Positions 35,863-45,364 of a stretch of DNA of 64,000 bases are shown piece by piece. The position numbers and the translations under genes were made by a program. How positions within the stretch are numbered: position 1 is the first letter of the stretch; the number at the start of each line of letters is the position of its first letter. The DNA is from Helicobacter muridarum (lineage in GTDB: Bacteria; Campylobacterota; Campylobacteria; Campylobacterales; Helicobacteraceae). The stretch is taken from assembly GCF_000765805.2 (NCBI RefSeq), contig NZ_JRPD02000002.1:62001-126000 (forward strand), in the 5' to 3' direction. The notes beneath the pieces are model-generated. The model was not told the origin of the DNA and ran no database searches. It worked only from the letters and a program-made list of their open reading frames with translations.

Positions 35863-37218
35863 ATGGATATTTTAAGTAATGCTGTTGTTGTGTCTGTATT
35901 GGTTATGGTTGTGCTATGTGTATTTCGCTTTAATGTGTTGTTATCCATTCTTGTAGCCGCTTTATGTGCTGGGCTGTTTTCACATGATTTGTTGCAAGAT
36001 AGTGGAGATACTGAGTTTTTGGCAGTTGACTTCTTTTATAACTTTCTTAACTCAATTGTTACAACCTCTAATATTCTAATTGGCGGTATGTCAAAGAATC
36101 TAAATGTAGCCCTTAGCTATATTCTTTTGGGTGCAATAGCTATAGCTATCGCTAATACTAATATTATGCATGCTATGATTCATACTGTTGCACGGGGTAT
36201 TAGTAATAATAATATTGTGTTTATATTAAGTATTGCTTTTTTTGCTTGTTTCTCTCAGAATCTTATTCCTGTTCATATTGCTTTTATCCCCATTCTTATT
36301 CCACCCCTTCTTCATCTTATGAATAAGTTGCAGATTGACAGGAGGGCAGTTGCTTGTGCGCTTACATTTGGATTACAGGCGCCTTATATAACTTTTGGAT
36401 TTTGTTTTGGACTTATTTTTCACACAGTTATTAGAGATCAAATGTTAGCTAATGGCGTAGAAATTAGCTTAAGCGATATTGCTGGCGTTATGTGGATTGG
36501 TGGACTAGCAATGCTAGTTGGTTTGTTATTGGCCACTTTTGTTTTTTATAGAAAGCCTAGAATATATCGAGCTTCCATAAAACAGAGTCTTGCTACGACA
36601 AATATGGGTTGGAGAGAATATGCTGTATTATTTGGGATTATTGTTACTTTTGTTGTTCAGCTGTTAACAGATTCTTTGGCACTTGGTGCATTAATTGGAC
36701 TTTTGAGCATGATTGCCCTAGGTGGTATTAAGTGGGGTGAGATTGATTTAATTATGGAGGGCGGTCTAAAAATGATGGCTTTTATAGCCTTTGTTATGTT
36801 GGTTGCTGCTGGATATGGAGAGGTTTTGAGAGAGAGCGGTGAAGTTCAAAGCCTTGTTAGTTTAATGTTTGGCATGGTTGATAGTAAATTAACTGGCATT
36901 ATTTTCATGCTATTAATTGGGCTTTTGATAACAATGGGTATTGGCACTTCATTCGGGACTGTGCCTATTATAGCTGCTGTATATGTTCCGCTAGGAACCA
37001 GTTTGGGCATTAGTACAGAGTCTATGATATTGCTTATTGGTATAGCTGGCGCATTGGGGGATGCTGGCTCTCCTGCTAGTGACAGTACACTCGGACCAAC
37101 ATCTGGACTAAACGCAGATAATCAGCATAACCATATTAGCGACACTTGTATACCTACATTTTTAATGTATAACACTTCTTTGTTGTTGTTTGGTGTTGTG
37201 GGTGCAATGATATTGTAG
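35863..37218 (+). CDS. NhaC-type Na+/H+ antiporter family membrane protein
   Basis: A 451-residue polytopic protein with about 11-12 hydrophobic spans. FSQNLIPVHIAFIPILIPPL and the C-terminal GDAGSPASDSTLGPTSGLN are the typical re-entrant or signature regions of the Na+/H+ antiporter family containing YuiF and NhaC relatives. Some relatives transport amino acids, so the substrate is uncertain. It lies 8 bases after recN, which suggests co-transcription but no functional link. Confidence 0.8.
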   Translation: MDILSNAVVVSVLVMVVLCVFRFNVLLSILVAALCAGLFSHDLLQDSGDTEFLAVDFFYNFLNSIVTTSNILIGGMSKNLNVALSYILLGAIAIAIANTNIMHAMIHTVARGISNNNIVFILSIAFFACFSQNLIPVHIAFIPILIPPLLHLMNKLQIDRRAVACALTFGLQAPYITFGFCFGLIFHTVIRDQMLANGVEISLSDIAGVMWIGGLAMLVGLLLATFVFYRKPRIYRASIKQSLATTNMGWREYAVLFGIIVTFVVQLLTDSLALGALIGLLSMIALGGIKWGEIDLIMEGGLKMMAFIAFVMLVAAGYGEVLRESGEVQSLVSLMFGMVDSKLTGIIFMLLIGLLITMGIGTSFGTVPIIAAVYVPLGTSLGISTESMILLIGIAGALGDAGSPASDSTLGPTSGLNADNQHNHISDTCIPTFLMYNTSLLLFGVVGAMIL

Positions 37219-37253
37219 AAATTTATACTAATCTATAAGTTTTGATTTAAAAT

Positions 37254-37268
37254 GGTATGAATTTTGCT
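37254..37268 (+). promoter_or_regulatory. Sigma-54 promoter of the FlgE2-type gene
   Basis: TGGTATGAATTTTGCT has GG at 37254-37255 and GC at 37266-37267, 10 bases apart. The start codon at 37340 lies about 72 bases downstream. Confidence 0.7.
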
Positions 37269-37339
37269 ATGCCAAATAAACATGATTACAATCATACTAC
37301 AAGGAAGTAATCAATGGGGATATTTGCAGGAGGCAATTC

Positions 37340-39142
37340 ATGAATGATACTATGCTGAATGCTGTTAGTGGAATCAAAACTCATCAATTTGGTCTTGACA
37401 GCATTTCCAATAATATTGCAAACGTAAATACAACTGGCTATAAAGCGAACTCTCCAGAGTTCAAAACGCTTTTTTCGCGTAGCATGGAGACATTAAATTC
37501 ATCTACTGTTACCAATAATGATTTTAGTTATGGTGTTACGGGAGGTAGTAACAATATCATCTCAAAGATGGGCAATCTTAAAAAAGCAGATAATGATACC
37601 GCAGTTGCATATACAGGTAAGGGTTGGTTTGTTGTTGGCAAAAATAAAGAAGGACAGTTTGAGATCAATGAAGATGATTTTAACTCCAGCAATGAAACTT
37701 TCTTTACAAAGAATGGAGATTTCACTGTTGATTCTGATGGTTATCTTGTTAATTCTGAAGGATATTATCTATATGGTGTTAATTTAGGCAAGATTCAAGA
37801 TAATAGCTTTAAAGCTTCTCAGGATCCAGAAGGTGATTATAAAGAGCTTGCAAAGGGTGTTATGAAGCCAATTTCTATTCCGCCTCAAATTAGTTATCAA
37901 CCTGTCGAAACCACAAAAGTAGATTTAAGTGTGAACTTGAATCGCACAGGAGAATTGAAGAATATCGTTCAGGCTTATACTACAAATGGAGTATTTAATG
38001 AGATAGGCTTTTTTAATCATGATTTTAATGCATTGGCAAATCGAGATGGGGATATGTTACGTCCTAATAATTTTTCAAAAGCAGATATTGAGGTAACCAT
38101 GCCCGATGGCACATTGCAGGTTGTGCATTATGAGTATGGTGATGGAACTTCTTCTCAAGGAAGATTTCACACTGTAGGGCAATTACAATATCTTATCAAA
38201 AGAGATACGGGGCTTGATTTAGAGCTTAATAGGGGCAAAGATGGTAGGATCGATCCAAATGGTGTTTTGGTGTTAAAGAATAATACAAATACACCTGTGA
38301 AGGTTAAGGTTAGTGGTAACTTCTTTGAGAAACTGCATATCACAGGAGAGATGGATCCTATGGGCAAGGACGACTATATTGCAGGGACAAATCTTAGTGT
38401 GCCTAGTTTTACTAATACTACAGAAGTATTTGATGAAAGTGGTAAAAAGTATGCTTTAAGGAATGAGTATTTTCTAATCAATGCTGGAGATGGTGAAGGA
38501 ATACAACGTTTTCCAGAAACATGGAATGTTCGCAGTTTTGTGCATGAGTTTTCAGGCGATAGAATGCTCGTTAGCTCTGAAGTAAAAGAAGGCAAGATAT
38601 TTTTTGATGCACAAGGTAAGGCAGATGCTGATGAGATTCTAGTTCCCTTCTTAGATCAAAAAGATATCACTCTAACCTTAAACCGTAGCACAAATCGAGT
38701 ATATCAAGAGTCTGGCACAAATAATACTGAGCAGGACGGCAAGAATCGTGGTGAAATGACAAATGTTAGAATCAACAATGAAGGGGTAATTTCCGTTTCT
38801 TTTACAAATGGACAAACAGAGGCTATTGGTAGAGTAGGGCTTGCCATGTTTGCTAATGATCGTGGGTTAAAGAAAGTAGGTGGAAATCTCTTTGCTCTTA
38901 ACCCAACTACAGTAAATGGTGAAGTTGTGCAACAAAGCGGGAATCCAAAGCTTGTGTGGGGTGATGATTCTAATCTAAAACAGGGCAAGGTTTTGCAAGG
39001 ATATGTAGAAACTAGCAATGTTGATGTTGGAGATGCTTTAACTAACCTTATCCTTATGCAGAGAGGTTATTCTATGAATGCAAAAGCTTTTACAACATCT
39101 GATGACTTGATTAAAGAGGCTATTGCGCTTAAAAGAGCCTAA
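37340..39142 (+). CDS. flgE2: Flagellar hook-basal body protein, FlgE2-type
   Basis: A 600-residue axial flagellar protein. The N-terminus NAVSGIKTHQFGLDSISNNIANVNTTGYK is the conserved D0 helix with the NNIANVNT signature. The C-terminus QGYVETSNVDVGDALTNLILMQRGYSMNAKAFTTSDD is the matching D0 helix. The middle is variable and Asn/Thr/Gly-rich. It is distinct from and shorter than FlgE at 50294-52450; H. pylori also has a second hook-type protein (HP0908). It would be exported by the flagellar type III apparatus without a cleaved signal. The sigma-54 promoter agrees with middle-class flagellar expression. Confidence 0.88.
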   Translation: MNDTMLNAVSGIKTHQFGLDSISNNIANVNTTGYKANSPEFKTLFSRSMETLNSSTVTNNDFSYGVTGGSNNIISKMGNLKKADNDTAVAYTGKGWFVVGKNKEGQFEINEDDFNSSNETFFTKNGDFTVDSDGYLVNSEGYYLYGVNLGKIQDNSFKASQDPEGDYKELAKGVMKPISIPPQISYQPVETTKVDLSVNLNRTGELKNIVQAYTTNGVFNEIGFFNHDFNALANRDGDMLRPNNFSKADIEVTMPDGTLQVVHYEYGDGTSSQGRFHTVGQLQYLIKRDTGLDLELNRGKDGRIDPNGVLVLKNNTNTPVKVKVSGNFFEKLHITGEMDPMGKDDYIAGTNLSVPSFTNTTEVFDESGKKYALRNEYFLINAGDGEGIQRFPETWNVRSFVHEFSGDRMLVSSEVKEGKIFFDAQGKADADEILVPFLDQKDITLTLNRSTNRVYQESGTNNTEQDGKNRGEMTNVRINNEGVISVSFTNGQTEAIGRVGLAMFANDRGLKKVGGNLFALNPTTVNGEVVQQSGNPKLVWGDDSNLKQGKVLQGYVETSNVDVGDALTNLILMQRGYSMNAKAFTTSDDLIKEAIALKRA

Positions 39143-39395
39143 TATTCTGCTATATTTGATATGGCAAATTTCTAATGATGTTTTGTCTTAAATTAAATGC
39201 ATATATTTTGCAAATATTTTTAAATCCAACTAAATCTATAGCGATTTGTAAAATGAAATTTAACATTTGGTTTTTTATTTAATGTAGCTTGATGTATTTT
39301 TGCGTTTTGTAATTTAAGTATGGTTTAATACATGTAACAATTATAATATAGTCAAAATAGCCTAATATTGCAGGCATTCCTGATAAGGATACATT

Positions 39396-39697
39396 ATGAA
39401 GATTATAAAAGTTTGCATTATCGCATCGGTTTTTCTCGTATCAAACACCTTATTGCTTAGTGCTAACCATATGAATACGTCGCAACAAGCAGATTATAAG
39501 TTCCTTTTTGGAGATGAATCGGTAGATGTTGAAATATTATCAAATGAAGAAATGATAAAAACCAAAGGTGAATTTGGAGTCCAATTGTAAAGGAGGATTC
39601 TTTTTGGTGGATTATCTTGGCTATATAGCTGCACATTTTTACATAAGGTAAACAAAGAAGTGTTAATATAAAATATCCATTGCTATACTTTAAATAA
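39396..39697 (+). pseudogene. Small secreted protein with double-glycine-like leader, copy 3 (decayed)
   Basis: An open frame of 64 codons (39396-39590) has a signal peptide (about residues 1-24), QADYKFLFGDESVDVE and LSNEEMIKTKGEF, as in copies 1 and 2. It stops five codons after the motif. A T is missing relative to copy 1 in the Phe-Trp codons; with it restored the frame continues EFWSPIVKEDSFWWIILAI but then meets two stops before ending NIKYPLLYFK at 39697. The tail resembles that of copy 1. AAGGA precedes the ATG by 7 bases, so a truncated 64-residue product could still be made. Confidence 0.6.
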
Positions 39698-39712
39698 ACA
39701 TGCGCTTTAGGT

Positions 39713-40338
39713 ATGAAGATGTTGCGCAAAGCTATGCTTCCATTCCTAGATTTAGAATAGGTTGGTATTACAGCACATTTGCTACCACAATGAAATATTT
39801 GGCAGATAATGGTTTATACATCTCAGGAGATATATTATTGGAAAGATTTATACGTCAGCATTGAATTAGCATTTGGAGTTGTAAATATAAAGATTCAAAA
39901 TGGCTTTGCTACATCTACAATACATTCTGGATATAATCTTGGGACATTAAAAACCCTTTGTTTATTTCTTTTGCATATCCAGTAGAAATATATACTGATG
40001 CTAATTAAAAAAGATTTACAACCGGCAGCTTGTTCTTAGGTGCAAATATATTTGCTCGTTATATGATAGATGATAGAATTAGTATAGAGCATAATGCTGG
40101 ATATGCCTACAATATAGGCAAACGTTATAGCTTAGCAGAATCTAGTATGCTAGCAATGGGAAATCATGGTCACCGACCTGAGCTTTTTGTTGGTTTAATC
40201 TATCGTAGAAATAACGATTACACAAAATTAAAATGAATCTATCACTACAATAAATCTTTTGACATGATAAACCAATTCCAATATCCATCAAATAATGATT
40301 TTACACTAACTCTTGAGTCCGGTATGTCGCTCTACTAA
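39713..40338 (+). pseudogene. Decayed outer-membrane barrel, cassette copy 3
   Basis: Remnant of a gene like the barrel at 5535-6242. In order: MLRKAMLPFLDL, RIGWYYSTFATT, YSGYNLGTLK-like segments in shifted frames, then FLGANIFARYMIDDRISIEHNAGYAY in one frame (40030-40236). A TGA replaces a glycine codon of the LKG block at 40234-40236; past it the same frame reads IYHYNKSFDMINQFQYPSNN and ends LESGMSLY. The final part aligns residue by residue with copy 1. At least two frame changes and three stops make it nonfunctional. Confidence 0.75.
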
Positions 40339-41344
40339 AATCTAGAGCATATTATAAAATCTTTAATTCTATGGTTACTTCGTCTACTTATAGTAGATAT
40401 ATTCATCTTAAGCAAGTGAGTTTTAAAAATACTACAAATCGTAATGTAAGTTAAATATCAAATAGGTTCACATTTAAGATTCTAAAAAAACATAACAATA
40501 TTAAGTTGCCAATTGGATTTTGCAAAACTCCTGCTATATTAAGTAACATGGGCAGTTCTATCGGTTCTATGCTGCTTATTGGTGTTTCAAGAAGCGCAAT
40601 AATCTTTTGTCTTTATATTGTGAATCCATGGATGAAATCAAATTGAAGGATTTGTGCGCTATAGACTTTAATTTTATATTCACCTAAATCTATTGCTTGT
40701 TTAATTACATGCTTACCTGTTTTTATCTCGTTACTGTAAACTGTTTATTGTTCCTACCATATCCGTATGGCTTTTAACGGATATAGCATTGGAACATGAA
40801 TAATTTATATTATCAAAACCACTCGTATAATCTCACATTTTTGCAGTTGTGTGGGTTCTAGCATTCTTGTATCGAATAATGTTTATAAAAATGCACCATT
40901 ATGTCAAAAAGCTAAATGAAAGCAGTTATTTGTATATCATTTGTAGATTTATAGACCCTTTAAAAAATAAATTCATGTTTAAAAGTGCTTCAATACCCTT
41001 GAAATTATGTCTTGCTGCACTTTTTAGCTTATGTATATGACTTTGTATAAGTGTATAAAATATAAAAAATTACTTAAACAATGTATAGGATTTTTAAATA
41101 AAGTCCAAAAGATTCTAACATCATCTCGATTCTAAACGATATTTCGCAGATTTTTATGATTAAAATCATAGATGTATTACAAATATTATTTATTTTAATT
41201 GTGTTTTTATTAATTTGATATTAATATGTGGTTATGTGGGATTTTGATTTTAAATATTTTAAAGTTAGCTATTGCATAGCTATTAAGTCTATTTCATAGC
41301 CATAAGTTTGGTGTATTCAAATTTTTCGCAAAATATCTAGTATG
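40339..41344. other. About 1 kb of gene-free DNA with remnants
   Basis: No intact gene is seen before fliS. On the minus strand, segments spread over about 40500-40790 read as parts of one protein in changing frames: KTGKHVIKQAIDLGEYKIKV, then after stops ALLETPISSIEPIELPMLL and QNPIGNLILL. I cannot name the family. On the plus strand, 40975-41040 reads MFKSASIPLKLCLAALFSLCI and stop, like an isolated signal peptide. Together with the decayed cassette this looks like a site of repeated gene loss. Confidence 0.4.
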
Positions 41345-41734
41345 CTATCTTCCTAATTCTTCTTGGTGAATTTCTCTCCAAGCCTCTAGCAAGCCTCTAG
41401 CAACATTCATAACGATGTCAATTTTCTCAACATTGTTTTCCATATTTGCTTGTGTTAGGAGCTTTATTTGATGTGTGTAGAGCCCAGTAAGATATACAGC
41501 TACTTCGCCGCCTCTATCATAATCTAATACATTGAGCAATTCTGTAAAAATATCAGTAGTTCTATTTATATAATATATCTTTTTTTCTATATCTATATCT
41601 TCTTCTTCCATATATCTTCTTGCCTGACCTAAAAATCTTAAGATACCTTCATATAGCATTTCTATTAGCTTTGCTGGACTTTCCACGCTAACAGAGGCTT
41701 GCTGGTACATGTTGTGGGCATTAAAGGCTCTCAT
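41345..41734 (-). CDS. fliS: Flagellar secretion chaperone FliS
   Basis: A 129-residue cytosolic helical chaperone that holds flagellin before export. NMYQQASVSVESPAKLIEMLYEGILRFL is the family N-terminus, and it ends with a helix LEAWREIHQ. It starts 10 bases after fliD on the same strand, the order found in Helicobacter (fliD-fliS). Confidence 0.95.
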   Translation of the reverse strand: MRAFNAHNMYQQASVSVESPAKLIEMLYEGILRFLGQARRYMEEEDIDIEKKIYYINRTTDIFTELLNVLDYDRGGEVAVYLTGLYTHQIKLLTQANMENNVEKIDIVMNVARGLLEAWREIHQEELGR

Positions 41735-41744
41735 GCTTTACTCC

Positions 41745-43772
41745 TTATTTCTTTTTGTCATTTGCGGCGGCTTGGTCAATCATCATCTGAACAGCATTGA
41801 AAGAATTGTTAGCTTTGGCTATTTGTTCGTCAAAAGCGGCAAATCGTTGTGCCATAGTGTCATATCTAGCATCTAGCATTTTCTTTGCCTTTTCTTTTTC
41901 GGAATTATAGTTCTTTAACTCTCTTTCAAGTGTTTGTTCAAAGGTTTTTAACTTAGCGTTTCCACCTTCTACTAAATCGGCTAGAACTTTATTTACTTTT
42001 GTAAAAACTCCATCATATTGATTAAGTTTTCCCGAGCTATCTTTTATTTCGCCTCCATAGAATACTTGCTTTGCTTTTTCTGGATCAGCACTAATTGCAC
42101 TTGCTAGTTTTCCTGCGTCTAGGAACATTACGCTTTTGTCATTAAGGGATATCCCATAATCCATTAAGCTTCTGACATCTAATCCATTTGTTATGCGTTG
42201 TGTTATAGCTTGGTTTAGATTTGGTCTTATATTTCTTATGATTGATTCCGTATTAAATACACCACCTCTCTTTGTATCTGGATCAAACTTTGTAACAGCG
42301 TCAAGCTTTGGCACGGTATCATTATATACCTTCACAAATTCTTGCACTTCTTTTAGAATCTCATCTGTGCTAGGTGTTATGCTAATTGTATCTGACTTAC
42401 CTTCTTCAGAAACTTTTTGCAGATTGATAGTTAAGCCGCTTATGATGTCATCGACGGTATTGCTAGGCCGTTTGATTGTGGCACCGTTATAGCTCATTTC
42501 AGAATCTGATGCTGTTTGAATATTCTTTGCTTTTAACACGTTCTTTTGTAACACGGCAAAGTCTGTATATTTCCCCGCCTTTAACCCCGCGCTATTTAAT
42601 ACGGAATCTTCTCCTGTTACATCGATTGTTGTGCTATGAGAGTTAAGCGTGATTTTGTCATCTTTGGTAGCAGCCATTATGCCTTCAATTTTATTTAATG
42701 CTTCTACGATGGCCTCTGCATTTTCCTTTGCGGTATTTTCTTTTTTGGTTATTTCTTCTAATTTAATTTCTGTTCCATTGACTTTAAAAGAACCGCTTAA
42801 TAGTCCCTCTGCTACCGCATTAGTTCCATCATATAGATCTTTTGTTTGAGATTCCTTTTGTGAGAACCCCAGTTTACCTATATTCTCTCCACCTACTGCT
42901 ACTTTGTATCCCCTTTTATCATTTATGATTAAAGATTTACCACCATCTCCTAGTCCTATATTTATGTCTCCATTTTCTAGTAGTTCTTTGGTAAATTCAT
43001 TTGTTAGTAGCGCGTCCCTAAGCTTTTCTCGAATAAATTCTGGTGCATCAGATACTGAGTCGGTTACATCAATATCTAGTGAAATTTTTTGCAATTGTCC
43101 ATTGCTGCCCTTAATTTCTACATAAAAATCTTTTTCTCCATTTAGCTTGAATGGGAAGTCGCTAACACGTTCTGATTTTAGCACCGTGCCAAAGTAGATT
43201 CTATTATCTTCTCCTGTCTCTTTGCCATTTATCATTAGTTGATATGGCTTTTGTCCGCCTGTTTTCATTATTACACCAATAATCTTGGCATTAGTAGAAT
43301 CTGTGATTGCTTGACTTACTTCTCCTAGTGTCATGCCCGCTTTAATTTGTATATCGTAGTTTGTGCCATTAGAGTATATGTTTAACGTGGTATCCTCATT
43401 GCTAAAGGCATCGTCCCTTGATGAAAATTTTGTTCCCACTTCATTAATATCACTTTTTGCTAGCCTTTTAACTTCTATGCCTATGTCTTGTATAGGAATC
43501 CCTGCTGCTGCAGTAGCCTTTATGCTATCGCCAGATACATTCACATTTCTATTTAAGAATGTTGAATAGTCTGATAGTCTTTTTGTATGTCCCTTTAACG
43601 TGGATAGTGCAGTGAATATCTCTACAAGTTGTTTTTGCTTTTCTAGGTTAAGCTCTAATTTTTTATCGACAGGCTTTATTAAGTTGTCTTCATCGGCTTT
43701 TTTTAGCTTATCTATGACATCAGCATTTAATACGGAGCTTCCAAGCCCAAGAGAAGTGATTTTGCCAGCCAT
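41745..43772 (-). CDS. fliD: Flagellar filament cap protein FliD
   Basis: Caps the flagellar filament and helps flagellin polymerise. The N-terminus AGKITSLGLGSSVLNADVIDKLKKADE is the helical D0/D1 region. The C-terminal coiled coil (about residues 600-675, ending MMIDQAAANDKKK) pairs with it. The variable middle is Thr/Asn/Gly-rich. I place the start at ATG 43772 because AAGGAGGG lies just upstream; an ATG 27 bases earlier lacks that signal. That gives 675 residues, close to H. pylori FliD (about 685). It is exported by the flagellar type III system and followed by fliS. Confidence 0.95.
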   Translation of the reverse strand: MAGKITSLGLGSSVLNADVIDKLKKADEDNLIKPVDKKLELNLEKQKQLVEIFTALSTLKGHTKRLSDYSTFLNRNVNVSGDSIKATAAAGIPIQDIGIEVKRLAKSDINEVGTKFSSRDDAFSNEDTTLNIYSNGTNYDIQIKAGMTLGEVSQAITDSTNAKIIGVIMKTGGQKPYQLMINGKETGEDNRIYFGTVLKSERVSDFPFKLNGEKDFYVEIKGSNGQLQKISLDIDVTDSVSDAPEFIREKLRDALLTNEFTKELLENGDINIGLGDGGKSLIINDKRGYKVAVGGENIGKLGFSQKESQTKDLYDGTNAVAEGLLSGSFKVNGTEIKLEEITKKENTAKENAEAIVEALNKIEGIMAATKDDKITLNSHSTTIDVTGEDSVLNSAGLKAGKYTDFAVLQKNVLKAKNIQTASDSEMSYNGATIKRPSNTVDDIISGLTINLQKVSEEGKSDTISITPSTDEILKEVQEFVKVYNDTVPKLDAVTKFDPDTKRGGVFNTESIIRNIRPNLNQAITQRITNGLDVRSLMDYGISLNDKSVMFLDAGKLASAISADPEKAKQVFYGGEIKDSSGKLNQYDGVFTKVNKVLADLVEGGNAKLKTFEQTLERELKNYNSEKEKAKKMLDARYDTMAQRFAAFDEQIAKANNSFNAVQMMIDQAAANDKKK

Positions 43773-43912
43773 AGTACCCTCCTTGAATGGTAATTGCATC
43801 TTAGTTAATAAGAAATTTACATTCCAATATCTATATCGACAAATAAAATTATATTTTAAGATGCAATATCTTAGCTTTGGGGTGGGCTTAAGTGTTTATG
43901 GTTATATTTTCT

Positions 43913-45364
43913 TTATAGTTTTTCCCATTCTGTAATTCCACCAGCTTTATCCATTAATAATATTTCTTCTTTCTCTAGCTGCTTTCTAATTGAATCGGCT
44001 AAGTCAAAATCCTTGCTTTGCTTTGCTTTGGTGCGCCTATTAATTAAATCTTCAATATATTCTTTTTGTTTAGCACTAACCCCTAGTTGAAAATATGTCA
44101 AAAAGTCTAGACTACCCAAGCCAAATACAATATCTATGAGCTCCAAGTTAGCGCAAACTTTAATTTTATATGCTTTATCTTTTGGATTGGAATCTAGATA
44201 TTCGTTTGCCTCTTTTAAGAATTCCTCAATAACGCTTAATGCCAATGACACATTTAAGTCATCACTTAGTGCCAATATGAAATTCTCCCTAAATGTCTCA
44301 TCACATTTATTTAATAATTGTTTTAGCTCACCTTGTTTGGGTTTTATGTCTATTGCTATGCTTGGAGTAAATATTAATCTTTTCTTTAAGCGATATATCT
44401 TATCTAATCTCTTTTTAGAAGCCAATAAATCAATTTCATTAAAATTCAATGGTAATCTATAATGTGTGCTTAAGAGATAGTTTCGTATTATTTCACCATG
44501 ATAGGATTTTAAAGCGTCTTTAATAAAAAAGCTATTTCCTAGGCTCTTGCTCATCTTTTCGCCATCGATTGTAACAAATCCGTTGTGCATCCAATATTTT
44601 GCAATTTCTTTATTGGTATAACAACGAGTTTGGCTTGCTTCATTTTCATGATGAGGAAAGAATAAATCTGCGCCGCCCGCATGAATATCAATGCAACATT
44701 GTTTATCATTATATGATAACACAGAATCTACCATAGCCGAGCATTCTATATGCCAGCCCGGTCTACCTTTGCCTAAAATACTCTCATAACCTATGTCACC
44801 TTCTCCTTTGTATGCCTTCCATAGCACAAAGTCTCTTGAATCTCTTTTGCCATCTTCAACAGCTACTCTATGTATGGTGTTATCATCGTGTGTATGATTG
44901 CTTAGATTTCCATACTTTAAATCCTTTGCAACCTCAAGACAAATATCCCCATTTGGAAGTCTATATGCTATTTGCTTATCAAGTAAAACCTGTATAAATG
45001 ATGAAATAGATTCTAAAAAGTCTGTTGCTTTTGGCTCAATATCTGCACGGCGCACATTTAAGGATTGCATGTCTGATAAATAACTTTGTATATATGTATG
45101 TGCTAGATTATCTATAGGAATATTTGTTTGCAAGGATTTATTAATTAGCTTATCATCAATGTCTGTAAAATTCTTTGCCATTATTACCTTATATCCTAGT
45201 ATCTCTAGGAATCTTGCCAATATGTCAAAAATTATTGCGCTTCTAGCATGTCCTAAGTGTGCGTTATCATAAACTGTTGGACCGCAAACATAGATTCTGA
45301 TTTCGTCAGGCTTTAGTGGAACCAAATTAACCTTTTCTTTTAGATGGGAATCATAAATCTTCAT
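43913..45364 (-). CDS. cysS: Cysteinyl-tRNA synthetase
   Basis: Class I synthetase that charges tRNA-Cys. The HIGH-type motif is CGPTVYDNAHLGHARS and the KMSKS motif is GEKMSKSLGN. Zinc-site residues are in the first motif's Cys, ECSAMVD and HHENEASQ. At 483 residues it is normal. Its ATG overlaps the murJ stop by four bases, so the two are translationally coupled; murJ-cysS is a conserved Helicobacter order. Confidence 0.98.
   Translation of the reverse strand: MKIYDSHLKEKVNLVPLKPDEIRIYVCGPTVYDNAHLGHARSAIIFDILARFLEILGYKVIMAKNFTDIDDKLINKSLQTNIPIDNLAHTYIQSYLSDMQSLNVRRADIEPKATDFLESISSFIQVLLDKQIAYRLPNGDICLEVAKDLKYGNLSNHTHDDNTIHRVAVEDGKRDSRDFVLWKAYKGEGDIGYESILGKGRPGWHIECSAMVDSVLSYNDKQCCIDIHAGGADLFFPHHENEASQTRCYTNKEIAKYWMHNGFVTIDGEKMSKSLGNSFFIKDALKSYHGEIIRNYLLSTHYRLPLNFNEIDLLASKKRLDKIYRLKKRLIFTPSIAIDIKPKQGELKQLLNKCDETFRENFILALSDDLNVSLALSVIEEFLKEANEYLDSNPKDKAYKIKVCANLELIDIVFGLGSLDFLTYFQLGVSAKQKEYIEDLINRRTKAKQSKDFDLADSIRKQLEKEEILLMDKAGGITEWEKL

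Noticed and set aside
40849-41040. 63-codon open frame before fliS
   Set aside because: Only its last third resembles a signal peptide; the upstream part is in a different frame from the neighbouring remnants, so I treat it as debris.
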